A DNA stretch of 64,000 bases. It comes from Larimichthys crocea (Eukaryota; Chordata; Actinopteri; Sciaenidae). Positions 1 through 13,000 of the stretch are shown in pieces. A program made the translations under genes and the position numbers. Position 1 is the first letter of the stretch, and each line of letters starts with the position of its first letter. The notes below the pieces were generated by a model that had not been told where the DNA came from, searched no databases, and saw nothing but the letters and a program-made list of their open reading frames with translations. The stretch lies in the NCBI RefSeq assembly GCF_000972845.2, contig NC_040028.1, forward strand, positions 11,168,038-11,232,037. Reading direction: 5' to 3'.

Positions 1-1020
1 GTAAAATGTTACTGATTTTTTATATTTTTTCAAGGTCGACCATCACGCAGACTACTAATAACTGAATGCGTGCCCACACACACACACACACACAACAGTG
101 TGTATGAATGTAGAAATGAACATCAATTTATTTAAAATCTGGCACTTCCTTCTAACTTATAATTTAGTTGCTAAATTAAGCCGTTAACTAATGATCCTGT
201 TTGATCAATAAGAGCAAGGATAAAAAATAAAATACTGTATACCAAAGCATGATGGTGATTTGCACACAGGACAATTTTAACATACATATAAGATTTGTCA
301 CATAAATCTCATATATAATACAAGATTTCAGCATTGAGGAACAATCAGGCTTCATTCATGATTTTGTATCGCCATAGTAACCAAAAACCTCTTATTGAGA
401 ATCATGAGAAAGTTTCAGAGAGTTGCCGTAACCATAGTAACTCACGGTGCCAGACGACAAGGAGATACACTGTGAATGGACTGAATGAAGCGGTTTTTAC
501 AAACATACTCACATGTAGCACACAGCACAAGATTCTCCACATCAGACTTGTTCTCATGTGTTGGAAAAAATTTACAAACCAAGTATCAAATGATCAAAAG
601 TAACCTTAAATGGCAATATTTCAAAATGCTGCTTAAGTACAGCATTTTAAGTAAATGTACTTAGTTACTTTCCACTGAAACTGAACTATATCCTTTCTTA
701 CAAGTACAACAAATTCATTTCCAAAGTACTCCACACGTCCTTTTGTTAATGGTGCATTGTGGATTCTCCCTTTTGGAATTAATTCAGAATCGAACTAATC
801 CCTTCTTAGTAATGCACTTCTGCATGCTCAGTCCTTCTCTGTCCGGTAAGTGGACTGTTTAGTGCTTCGGCAGTCTGCTCAGCCGTCTGCAGTAGCTCAG
901 CTCTTACATCACTGATGCAGTGCTGATTGTGAGCCCTCCCACAACAGCAACTGCAGAGGCTGCTCTCTCCTGCCGTGCTGTCAGCCCTCAGGCTGAGGCA
1001 GATCTCATGTTGCCTCCAGG
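1..1020. other. trpm2 upstream region
   Basis: No gene was recognised here. A CA dinucleotide run lies at about 75-94. At about 640-680 there is a fragment whose reverse complement reads like the start of the dispersed 'aagtacttgtact' repeat also seen at 14.46 and 15.96 kb. The last 150 bases are probably trpm2 promoter and 5' UTR. An in-frame TGA at 994-996 shows that the trpm2 reading frame does not extend upstream in this exon. No clear TATA box is visible. Short ORFs at 334-603 and 920-1141 look accidental. Confidence 0.5.
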
Positions 1021-4000
1021 ATGGCGGAGACTAGGGTGCCGGCTCGGCTGTTTCACACCCTGGCAATCAATGCATTCAGACGCAATAAGAAGTTTTCTAC
1101 CTCCCCTTCTTTCCAGCGCAGCACCTTTGCCTCATGGATGACAGAGAACATCCAGAAGAAGGAGTGCTGCTTCTTTGAAAAAGATGACAAAGAAAATGAC
1201 AGGTAGGATAAAGTGCTCTGCACTGTGTTAGTTTGGTGATGAAAGTATGAACTGACCTTGTTCAGACCTTGCTGCTGCATGTTAATACTGTATCATCCGC
1301 CCTCTGTTGTGCTGATGTGAGAAGGCTTCGCCTTCAAATGCAGTGAGGGCACGTAGTTGTTTCCAGTAGTTTCCTCAAGTTGCCTACTGAGAAATTATGA
1401 CTTGTTTTATCTTGATGTTTCTGTGTCATTTTGTCAAACAAGTATTAGTTTTTGTTTCTCCACTAGTGTTGATACTTGTAAGTGTGGCTACCCAAAGAAC
1501 GAGCATGTGCCTGAAGCCATCAAGTCAGAGGACTTTGCAGGTGAGACATGGGACAAACACAGACACATCCACGAAGTTCCCACTGATGCTTTTGGAGACA
1601 TCAGCTTTGGTGGTCTGGGACTAAAGACCGGCAAGGTAAAACCATCCTTTCTCTAATAATATTACTTAAAGGCATGTAAATGTGTGCCTGCCTGCCTGTC
1701 TTTATCCTAGACTTTATGTCTATGTTTGTTTGTATATCCAATCTCAGTACTGCCGAGTGTCAACAGACACCAGCCCTGAAATCCTGTACAAGTTATTGAC
1801 GGAACAGTGGAAACTTTCCCCTCCCAATCTGCTGATCTCGGTGACAGGAGGAGCCAAGAACTTCAGTCTGAAGGCTCGTCTCAAAAACACGTTCAACAGA
1901 GGTCTCATGAAAGTGGCCCAGACGACAGGTCAGCCTGCCAGTGTGTGTGTTTGTGTGTGTGTGTGAGATCAAGGTCAAGGTTTACTGATGATTAGTCAGA
2001 GAGTCTGTGAAAGCTGTTTTATGTGTGTAGGTGTAGTTATGGAGTGTCTGCTTGCTCCACCTCCATTCAGATTCATGGAGTCAAAGGTTATTTGCTGATT
2101 AAATACACTCTTCTGGAGTGTGTCCTCATTTACTGTCTAACAATTGTACTGACTCTGTGCCACTTTAAACTACTACTTAGAAAAATATCAAAACAATATG
2201 TCGTTGGTAATTACGGAGCAACCGGAAAGATTTTTACAAACAAAAAAGTTAAGTGTTAAATCTTTGGAAAAAGAAGTTTGCAATCCCTGAGTTTGAATTT
2301 AATTGTGAGTAGCTTTCATGAATGACAATGATATATTTTATTTGCTTTTATACTAACTGCAAAAACGCTCAATCAAAACGATCTAAATACGTATTTTCTA
2401 CAGCAGTACACACACTGCAACATATATTTGTGTGTTCCTTTGGCTATTTCTCATGGTTTGGGCTTGACATCTTAGTTCCAATTAAGGGAAATCGCAATGC
2501 TGAGACATACAGTTTCTTTTATTGTAAAAATTTCACAGAAGTCGGTCACTCTTTCTCTCTTGTCAGTTTCTCCCATCAACGTCCCCTTCGGTCTTTTTGC
2601 CTCGGTCATTGTGTCCATAGAGGCTGGTTACATTATCCGTTTGCCCACCTCCACTTCCATTAACCTGATTTCACGTCAATGCAGCATCAAAATGATTTAA
2701 ACGCTGTTATTTAATAGTAGGAACGTTACACAATGTTGTTTTAACACGGCAATGCTCCCATGCACACAACAGAGAACTGTTACATTTGTATAAATAAATA
2801 CAGCCAGCAGCCCATTAGCTTAGCTTGCCATAAAGACTAGAAGCAGGTGGAAACAACAAGATAACAAAACGTGTAAGAAAGACAAGATGAGATTTAATGG
2901 GTGGTTGTTGAGGTGTCTGCACATAGATGCATAGTCATACTCACATACTAATGCTAATACTATTACATGAAGATACTTGTTTTGTCACTGGCTGTTATCT
3001 TGATCCATTCCTGACTCAAAGGTTATTTGGCTAGAGGTGCCAAAGATGTCAGATGTATAGATATGATCTAGAATATGTTTTTTTTAAAACTGCATAGATA
3101 AGGTCAGGTCAAAGGTTAAAGCCCGTAGGTGGGATATCCCAGGAAAGGACTCGAGTTATTTTACTGCATGTGTTGGGGCAAGTTATTTTAGTTGTATGGT
3201 TTGGGGGTATAACCTACGTATGTAAGGGCTTGTCCCGCATAGATCAGGAGAGTCTCATCATTCGTCCAGGGGCTCTCCAAGTAACGTTTTACTTGTTACG
3301 ATACTGAACTTATTGTAATAAATTTGTTATACAACTAAGACAGTGTCGGCGGAGTTTCTCTTCAAACATCTTCAACTGCATCACCACTGAATATACAACA
3401 TTGTCTTTGTCAGGCAGACTCTAGACATATAGTATATGTACAGTATGTAGTATTGATCTGGGACATATGCTGTTGTGTATATAGGTGCATGGATCATCAC
3501 GGGTGGTACAAATGCTGGTGTGATGAAGCATGTGGGGCAGGCTGTGAGAGACTATGCCCTGAGCAGCTCCATGCAGGGCCAGATCGTGGCTATCGGAGTA
3601 GCAACATGGGGAGTAATTCACAACAGGGATGCTCTGGTGTATTCAGAGGTACAGTGAACACATTTACACACATGGCTTGTCCCTTTCTTGTGTTAAGATT
3701 TCCGGTAATCTCACAATCTATATTCCTTTCTCTCCTTCTCCTTGTCCTTTTTGCCTGCAGGGCTGTTTCCCCGCCCATTATTCGATGGACACTAAGGACC
3801 AAGGCCAATTCTCCTGCCTAGATAACAACCACACCCACTTCCTGCTAGTGGACAATGGGACACAGGGACGCTATGGTGTGGAGATTGAATTGCGGACCCG
3901 TCTGGAGAAATGTGTCTCCAGAAAGCATCTTGGAAACAAAGGTTACAAATAGCTGACGCAGTATCGATAAAAGCAGCATGCCGTTGCAGATAATATCTCA

Positions 4001-7000
4001 AATCCTGCTTTTAATATTGATTTTTTTTTCTTATCTAACCTTCAGGCAGTGGTCTGACTATCCCTGTGGTGTGTGTGGTTTTGGATGGAGGACCAGGCAC
4101 TCTAAATGTGAGCCATCAGTTTTCCTTGTTGTCTCTTTCTGCCTCTGTCTTGTCTGACTGTCTCCTGTCTCCTCTCAGACCATCTACAACGCCATCCTGA
4201 ATGGTACGCCATGTGTGGTCTTGGAGGGCTCTGGGAGAATAGCAGATGTGATTGCCCAGGTGGCAGGACTGCCAGTGAGCCAGGTCACTATCAAGCTCAT
4301 CCACCAGTTAATGAAAAAGTTCTTTGGCCAGGAGTATGAAACTTTCCAAGATGACACGATCATAAAATGGACCAAGACGGTATGTGAAGATACCGGAGAC
4401 CCCGACATCTACAGAATCTTTTTTGTTTTTTGTTCATGTTTGCTCTGTTGTAACTCGTTTATTTCTGTCTCCTTTGTGTGCCAGATTCAGGACATCATCA
4501 GGATGTCTCACTTGCTGACAATATTCAGAGTAGGCCCGGACAATCAAGGGGATGTGGATGTGGCTATTCTTCAAGCACTACTCAAAGGTAGGGATTTCAT
4601 ACAGATGTTCGGACTGCAACCAAAAAAAACAGAATTACATATAAAGACGGAGAAGCTTAACGCCAAACTCTCTTCAGTTCTTCGCCAGTATAATGTTGCT
4701 TCTCAGAAGTGACTGGACTATGGTATCAAATGTGCTAAGGTCGATAACCAATGCAGATATTCTTGCACATTGTTTTTCTTTACAGAGAGACATTGATATC
4801 CACACTTAGCTCCGAAGCTTCTTGCATCTTTATCCTGGTTTTAAGAAAGACAGATGAAACCCATAGATAAACAGCTTAGCCCGTAGTTTCCATCATTAAG
4901 GTCCACTAATGGCGTAATAAAGATGCACATCCGGGCAGTCGTCCTCTTCACTCAGCGAGGACATCAACTGTCTTTTTTTTCCATTGGTGGCCAAAAAAAG
5001 ATTTATACATATTAGATTATTAGATTTATAAGGGGCGGGGCACTTAAAAGGTTAATTGGTGACTCTAAATTGGCCGTAGGTGTCAATGCTTGTTTGTCTC
5101 TATCTGCCCTGTGGGAACTTGTCCAGGGTGTACCCCACTTCTCGCCCCAAAGTCAGCTGGGATAGGTTTCAGGCCCACCGTGACCCTGATGAGGATAAGT
5201 GATTACGGAAAATGGACGGATGGATGCATCCTTTACAGAAGAAGCTGTGAATATTTTATGATGTCATACATCATTATCAAAATCTCTGTCATCTGACTCT
5301 AGCATGTATGCCATGGAACAAAACTGTAAATGTTATGATCAGTGAAGTTAATTATCAAACAGAAGCTATAAACATTCAGTAGTTACAACTTTTTAAATGT
5401 GAGTGTTTATTGCTTTAGTCACTGTAAACTGAATATCTCTACATTTTGAACTGTTTGTTAGAAAAAAAAAAGAAACAATTTGTCACCTCGATTTTTTGAC
5501 AATTAAATACTTCTTTGTGTCATCTGTTATGTAGCGTGACTTGTAATGTTTCATCTCTTTAGCAGTCAGTCTTTTGGCTTAAATGTAAACAGAATTGGTT
5601 AAAAGTGGCTCATAAATTATGTAACTAAATTCTTCACTCAGCTTCGAGGACCAGCGAGTCACTGGGAATTGAGCGGCAGCTGCAGCTGGCTATAGCCTGG
5701 AACCGAGCAGACATAGCCGAGACCGAGATCTTCACCGAGGAGAGCCAGTGGAAGGTGGGTTCGCCTATTGAACAACATACTGTAACACAAATACAACTGT
5801 CAAGATTGTGTAAGTGTAATGGACTGACTGAGAAGACATGGAGAGTGATCATACTGATGATAATGGTCTTTTCGTTGCAGAAGCAATAGCAAAAAGTTTA
5901 AGTGGTAAACCAATGGCAATAAAACACAAAAACTTGCACCATAAAAGTTTATAGTACAAGGTGCAGAGGACAATTGTGTCATAAAAGAGTATCTTAACAT
6001 TTTAAGATCTAACTTTTCAGAATCAGAATCACTTTTATTGGCCACATACAAGATATTAGACTCTTAGCTCTCAATGTACATACACAGATATATCAAAATA
6101 AGGACTTAAAGGTCCAATGTGTCAGATCTAGTGTTGGGTTTTTTTGTGCGCTTCATGATCACCATAGTTTCTCCTTCACACTAGGACGGAGAGGGCGTAG
6201 CGAGGGGGTAGCAATCGGAAAGCATTAATGTCAGGCAAACACAAAGGGCTGTCTAGAGATATGTCCTAATGAAAGAGCACCTGCATCACTTGACCGAAAG
6301 AAAAGCCGTCAAATTTCTCCAAACAACTCAGATGCGACTGGTTTGTTCCCATCCAGGCGACTGATCTCCACAAGGCCATGTTCTCAGCTCTGGTTGGCAA
6401 CAAGCCTGAGTTTGTGAGTCTGCTGCTGGAGAACGGTGTGAGTCTGAGGGACTTCCTGCAGAATGAAGACACTCTGTGCGACCTCTACAAACAGCTGCCA
6501 AACTGCTTCTTTCTCCACAAGCTGGCCAGGCAGGTCAACAAAAGCAACAGCTTTGACCGCAGGAGGAGGCTAGCCTTCAGCATCAGGGCTCAAGCTCATG
6601 CGGGCGAAGGTTTTTCCCTGACTCATGTGTCTTATGTGGTGCGCCACCTGCTGGGCAGTTTCACCCAGCCCCTCTACCCTCCCAAGCAGAGAGACTCCAA
6701 CATATCCATGGAGGACATATCTGCATCAGTAAGTCTGTTTCTCTGTTATCTACAATGAATGGCAACCAGTCTGCAGGAAAAAATGCACCATGTACAATGC
6801 TTCATACCATACATACACACTAATCAATTAAGCGTCATGCCCTTTAAGATGTTGAGGTCACATACTTAGTATTTATTCTAGGAACACTACTATGATAGTG
6901 ATGTGTCATTTAAAAACCAACACACGTTTGGTTAAAAACACAAATTGGGAGATGGGGATGCCTTGAGAGGATTTGTGACTTATGATATCTGTATTTTGGA

Positions 7001-10000
7001 AATCTTTCACTTTTCCTCTAGTTGTCTATGAGTCAGGTAAATTCCCAGGCTCCACTCACGACGGACACTGATGAACCAAAGAGGGACGTATGCAGAGACC
7101 TTTTCCTTTGGGCTATCGTCCAAAACAATAAGGAGATGGCTGAAATCGCCTGGGAGCAGGTGATTCAAAAACACTTTATACAGACAAAGTTTCAAAAATA
7201 CTTGTCTGTGTGTGTGCGTATGGCCTTTTAATCTTTCTGTATCTGTATGTGCACAGTGTAAAGACTGCATGTCTGCTGCCCTGGCTGCCACTAAGATCCT
7301 GAAGAAAATGGCACAGGAAGGCAGTGATGCAGATGAGGCAGAGGAAATGTTAAAACTTGCCGATCACTATGAGAAACACGCCATTGGTATGACACCACAG
7401 ACAGAATGAGCTTTACTGATATAAAATACCAAGATTTTACAAGGTTAGCGTCTGATTTTGTTGTCCGTTTGTTTCCCAGGTGTGTTCAGTGAGTGCCACA
7501 ACAGTGATGAAGAGCGCACTAAGAAGTTGTTGGTTCGTGTGTCACCGGTTTGGGGAAGTACGACGTGCTTGAGGCTGGCACTGGAGGCTGACGATAAAAC
7601 CTTTATCGCTCTGACAGGTGTTCAGGTAGAGCAAACTTTCAGATTTATCTTCCGATGCTTCCCTTTTAAAAAGCTTTCAAACTTAAGGTACTCTCACTGT
7701 AATGTAGGACATGCACTACAAATTCACACTAAACTATGTATGACCTAGTCTGATAACTTGTCTTTCTTCAAGGCTCTTCTGACGCAGATCTGGTGTGGTG
7801 AGCTTTCCGTGTACAACTCTGTGTGGAGAGTACTGGCCTGCATGGTTTTCTTCCCACTTATCTACACTGGCTTTCTGGTTTTCAGGTGTGTTTTATTATC
7901 TGTAAAAAAAAAAAGAAAAAAGTGTCCTCACAACAAGATAAGATATTACATGTTTAGTAATCTCTTATGCAAGATACTATGCTGAGATTGGTATAGCAAA
8001 ACTGACAGCGGGCATCGGATAGAGGGATGAATGAAATAAGGAAAAATAAATAAATTACTAGTACCAGCATAAGAGCCTTATCATATTAAACTGAATACCA
8101 ATTTGTCATATGGTGCAGCAAGCAAAAAAGGAACCACATCAGCAAGTCAGTACAGTTTATGCCAATCTTGAGGCAAACGTCACTTGCTTGATTGAACCAG
8201 CAAAGTGAGGCAGCAATTAGAAGATTGATGCTGACTGACAGGGAAAGAAATTGCTCCCTCACAGCTCAATGACTCAGCACATCTGTTGCACGAGTCCAAC
8301 AAAATCTGCATGTTGTGACTTGTTTGTATGGTTATACAAGTAAAGCCTATCTAAAAGCTTCATGATGTTCCCATATTAACAAAGATAATAGTGTTGGCAC
8401 AGATCCTGAATAAAATTTACAGTGGTTGTATAATATTTGGACAAAGTGAAATGCTTTTTATGCTTCCATTAATCTCAAGAAAAATCTTATCAGGGTCCTA
8501 AAAGAGTAACGTCTGCTGAATAAAATGTGAGGCATTACTGTAACAGTGTGCATACAGAGGTGAAACCAAGTCACAGTCATTATGGACACTTTGTGTCCTT
8601 ATGTAATGCACACATTTGTTTGCAGACACCACCTAGTGGCAGCAAGTTCTACTGTTTCTTTGTTAACCTTCTTCTTCTTGTACTATATGAATAGCAATGT
8701 TCAAAAGTTGCTCAAAGAAATATAATTCTTCCTAGACGTGATGAAGTCATCCAGAGAGAAACTGAGAAGCACGAGGAGATCAAGACGATGGAGAAAGTGA
8801 CAGGAAGCACAATTTATACAAATTCTGTTGGCCAGTAAGTAGCTGAATGTTAATACACTGACAATGCCTGGCGAGATTGTGTAAGAGTTTATAGACGCCT
8901 TACTTTTTTGTTATTCTTAAAGTGGTGATTTCACTACAGAGGTCACTTCAACTCAAGTTTTCTCTGACCCCAGCGACCTTTCTGTCCAACCCAGCAGCTC
9001 GAGCCACCTGAAGCCTTTGAATGGCTGGTCCAAACTGTTTTACCTGTACAGCTCTCCACAAGTCAAGTTCTACTGGAACATCGTGTCTTACTTCGCCTTC
9101 CTCTTCCTGTTTGCGGTGGTGCTTATGATCGACTTCCAGGACGTGCCCTCTGGTTCCGAGGTGCTGCTTTACATCTGGTTGGCCTCTCTGGTGTGTGAGG
9201 AGATCAGACAGGTGAGAGCGTGCAGCTGGCATGCACACATTGTACAAAATATCGAAAAGGAAATAGGAGCCTCTGTACATTTTTAAATTGTCTTTTCTAT
9301 CTCAGCTGTTTCATGACCCCGATGGCTTTGGGTTTAAAAAAAAAGCCCAGATGTACATCAACGACCTGTGGAATATTTTAGACGTTCTGTCTATCGGCAT
9401 CTTTATTGTTGGCCTTGTGTTTAGGTAAGTTTCTTTCCTCGCAGACAGTCGCTTCAGGACATGGAGATGTCCTCCAAACGCTGGGTTATCTATAAATCAG
9501 TTTTTCCATTTTCAGGCTGACGACTGTGCTGTTTTATGCCGGTAAAATCCTCCTCTGCATCGATTTCGTGGTCTTCTGCCTCCGCCTCATGGCCATCTTC
9601 ACTATCAGTAGGACCCTGGGACCCAAAATTATCATAGTCAAGAGGATGGTGAGAGGGCTACATTCAAATATAGTGAATGCCGACCTGATGTAAAGTGGTA
9701 GCGACTGCAGAGCACATAATGCTATGCTCCAAAACACCTTTAATCTAATATAATATATGACAGAAAGTTATGCACATACATTAAACGTCACTGGTTGCTG
9801 TGTTAAGATACATCCTTATTTCTGTCCTCTAGATGATGGACTTGTTCTTCTTCATGTTCCTGCTGAGTATCTGGGTGGTGGCGTACGGTGTGGCCAAACA
9901 AGGCATCCTCATCCACAACGACAATCGACTGGACTGGATCGTCCGTGGGGCAGTTTACGAGCCATACCTCGTCATATTTGGGAATTTTCCTACAAATATT

Positions 10001-13000
10001 GATTGTGAGTGAAGATTGAAAATGATATTGCTTTCTTTATAATGATATATGATGATGTATACATATTATCACTAGCAGTGATTGATGCCATCATGAAAGT
10101 GTTAAAAGTTGAGCAAAAATTAAGGCAATTTTCCAAGGTATTAAATTTAGTAGCTTGTTTTCTTTATATATGTTTGTCCAAACAGATTGTATGCTGTAAT
10201 GCCCAGGTGCTAATGGGGACAAACTTTGTTTGGATATTCTTTTCATTTGATTTTAAAAAAGTACACATGGCTGTCTGTGTTTTATAAATCTCACTCATTG
10301 TGGAAACAAACAATTATCCTTAAATTGATGTAGAAACATTTGTTTGTATATCGACATATGTGTTTCATTAGACCTGTCAGTGACAGAGAAAAGTGGAATT
10401 GAATATTGCAACAGACTTTACTGACAGATGCAAGGATGAAATTAAACGGTCATTAACAGGGAGCCGTAACATTTTACAGAATGCTGCGTAGGCTGAAAAA
10501 ATAATAACAACTTAATCAATGTTTAACTACCATTATTCACATCCACCTCATCATTTCACCAGCAGTTATCTCTTAAAAGCTGTGTGCATAATCTGAAGTT
10601 GGCATTCTTCTCACTGCAGATTCTCAGTTATCACAAACTAAGACCCAATTCTGCTATTTTATAATAAATGTATAGTAAAGTGTGTTGCAGATGGAACTGC
10701 TTAAAACTCTTAAGCAGCAACGAGGTCTTAAATTGTATGGAAAGGGTCTTAAAAGGTCTTGAAACGTATTCAATTTAACTTCAAAGTTCCTGCAAATCCC
10801 CATGAACATCTTCTTTGCGTTCTTCAGATACGGATTTTAACATTGATTCCTGCAGCGTGAACGGCACCGATCCTCTAAAGCCAAAGTGTCCTGTGCTGAA
10901 TGAAAGCCAAACGCCGGCCTTCCCTCAGTGGCTCACCATCATCATGCTTTGTATTTACCTGCTCTTTGCCAACATACTGCTGCTCAACCTGCTCATAGCT
11001 ATCTTCAAGTGAGTCCTCCTCCACATCATTGCATCTTAATCCGGTCACAGTTTTAGTTGTGTGAGCCCTGTCTCTCTCTCGCTCTCTCTCTCTGTCTTTG
11101 CACAGCTTTACGTTTCAGGAGGTTCAGGACAACACGGACAGAATATGGAAGTTTCAAAGATATGAGCTGATTAAAGAGTACCACAGCCGACCAACCGCCC
11201 CTCCTCCTTTCATCATCCTCAGCCATTTCTACCTCTTTGTCAAGAAAATGGTGCTGTGCAGGCCCTCTGTCGCATCCAAAAAGTTTAGTAAGTCTTGAAT
11301 TATGTATTATGATTTCATCTCTACCTTTAAGCTTTGACTGATTCTGGTCTTGTGCTTAAAGACGGCAGATTTTAATGTGGTGAAATTCTTTTTGGTTCAA
11401 CTCAATCTAATTTGTCTGTAATGGAAGTTGTTGTGGTCTGTATGCATACTGTATGTACAGTATTAGGTGAAGTACTGAAAAACATGTGTTTTTTCAGAGA
11501 TCAAGCTTCCTGTGAATGAGGAAGAGGAGCTGTTGTCCTGGGAGGCCTTGATGAAGGACAGATACCTACTGTCCACACAGCAGGAGCAGAGCCAGAGCAT
11601 GGAGCGACGCATCATGGACACGGCCAACAAGTAAAAACCCCACAGGAAGCATAGCTGTGTATACCCGAATATAAGACCCCTCATACCTTAAAGGGGTGTT
11701 TTGTGTTTAAATTTCGGTTGTATGAAGTACAAGAGTTAGATAAGAAGATTGATCTTTGTACTAAGGTAAGCTAATCGGCTGTAGTTTAGTAGTTTTTGTT
11801 TATGTTTTTGTTTCTCACTTGGAAATATTTCACAAAATTTCTGTGTTTTTAAGGTTTTATGAGGCTCAAATTGGACTTTGACTGAATATATACAGTGTAG
11901 TAGTAAGTAAACGCAGCGTCCCACACTGTGTTTGTTTGTTTCCTCAGGGTTACCACCATAAACGATCGTCTGGAGAGGGAAGAGGAGACGAGCTCTGATC
12001 CCGTGGTGAAAAGACTGGCTCGACTAGAGGAGCAGGTTGTGACCTGATTTTCGGTTATCGCTAATGTTGCACCTGCGTCTGTAAAATTTCACATTACATT
12101 GCTGTAGCAAGACACATTGCAAAAAAAAAGAAAAGGAAATGACACATTTCTTGATGCACCCATGTGGGTTTGTCAAATTTACAGATGTCCCCAATGGAAA
12201 ATCTCAATCATCTTCAGTGCTGTATAAGCCATCAAAGTTATTTGACCTACTTTTATTACGTCTCATCAGGTTGCCCAGTCAGCCAAAGCCCTGCAGTGGA
12301 TTATGGACAGTCTGAAATCTCAGGGTTTTGCAGCAAAAGAAGCGCAATCACTGAGTAACCAACCCTTACAATGTTGTTTTACATACTCTATTTTTGCTAG
12401 AATCTTGCAAACACGTGTCAGTTCTCTGTTTTGCATCATTTCTCCGCAGCGTCGTCTACAACAGATGAATCTCCTGACACATACGCCAGTACATCAGAGA
12501 AGGAGGACGGGTTTCACGTGAAGGCCCGTCAGTTTCACTACCCAGGCAGCAAACTCACACGTTTCCCTGTGCCCGAGGAGAAGGTGCCATGGGAGGTATT
12601 TCGCCAGCTGCTGGTCCTCAGAACATCACGGCATAAAAAAATAATGGTTTGGGTTTGAAACCAGGTGGTTTTCATGTCCTTTCTTTTTTCCTTTTTTTTC
12701 AGACCAGCTTCAGCTCATACAAGCCAACTTATTATCCCTCTGAAGACCAAGTGGATGGGTATGTTTGGTTCCTACGGCATGTGGATATATTTGCAGTCAG
12801 TGTTTGTCAAGAAAAACAAAGAATTTTGAACCAAATGTAAAAATATATTTGACCTAAAGGAGAACCTGGTTCTACAGTGTGATTACAAGTCAGCCGTTGA
12901 CTCTTTCTTCTTTTTGCAGATCAGAATCAGAAGACTTAGATAAATACAGGTATGATACTAGATAAGAAACACAAAGCATCAAATAGCACTCCAGTCACAT

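Noticed and set aside
862..880. U6-like 'gtgcttcggcag'
   Set aside because: Only a dozen bases resemble the 5' end of U6. The remainder of the snRNA is absent.
920..1141. 73-codon ORF overlapping the trpm2 start
   Set aside because: It is a shadow frame of trpm2 exon 1. The trpm2 frame has the conserved [11 protein letters not shown] motif.
4588..4711. Read-through of trpm2 exon 8 into the intron (41 extra codons)
   Set aside because: A good donor at 4588 and the correct next exon at 5642 make intron retention unnecessary.
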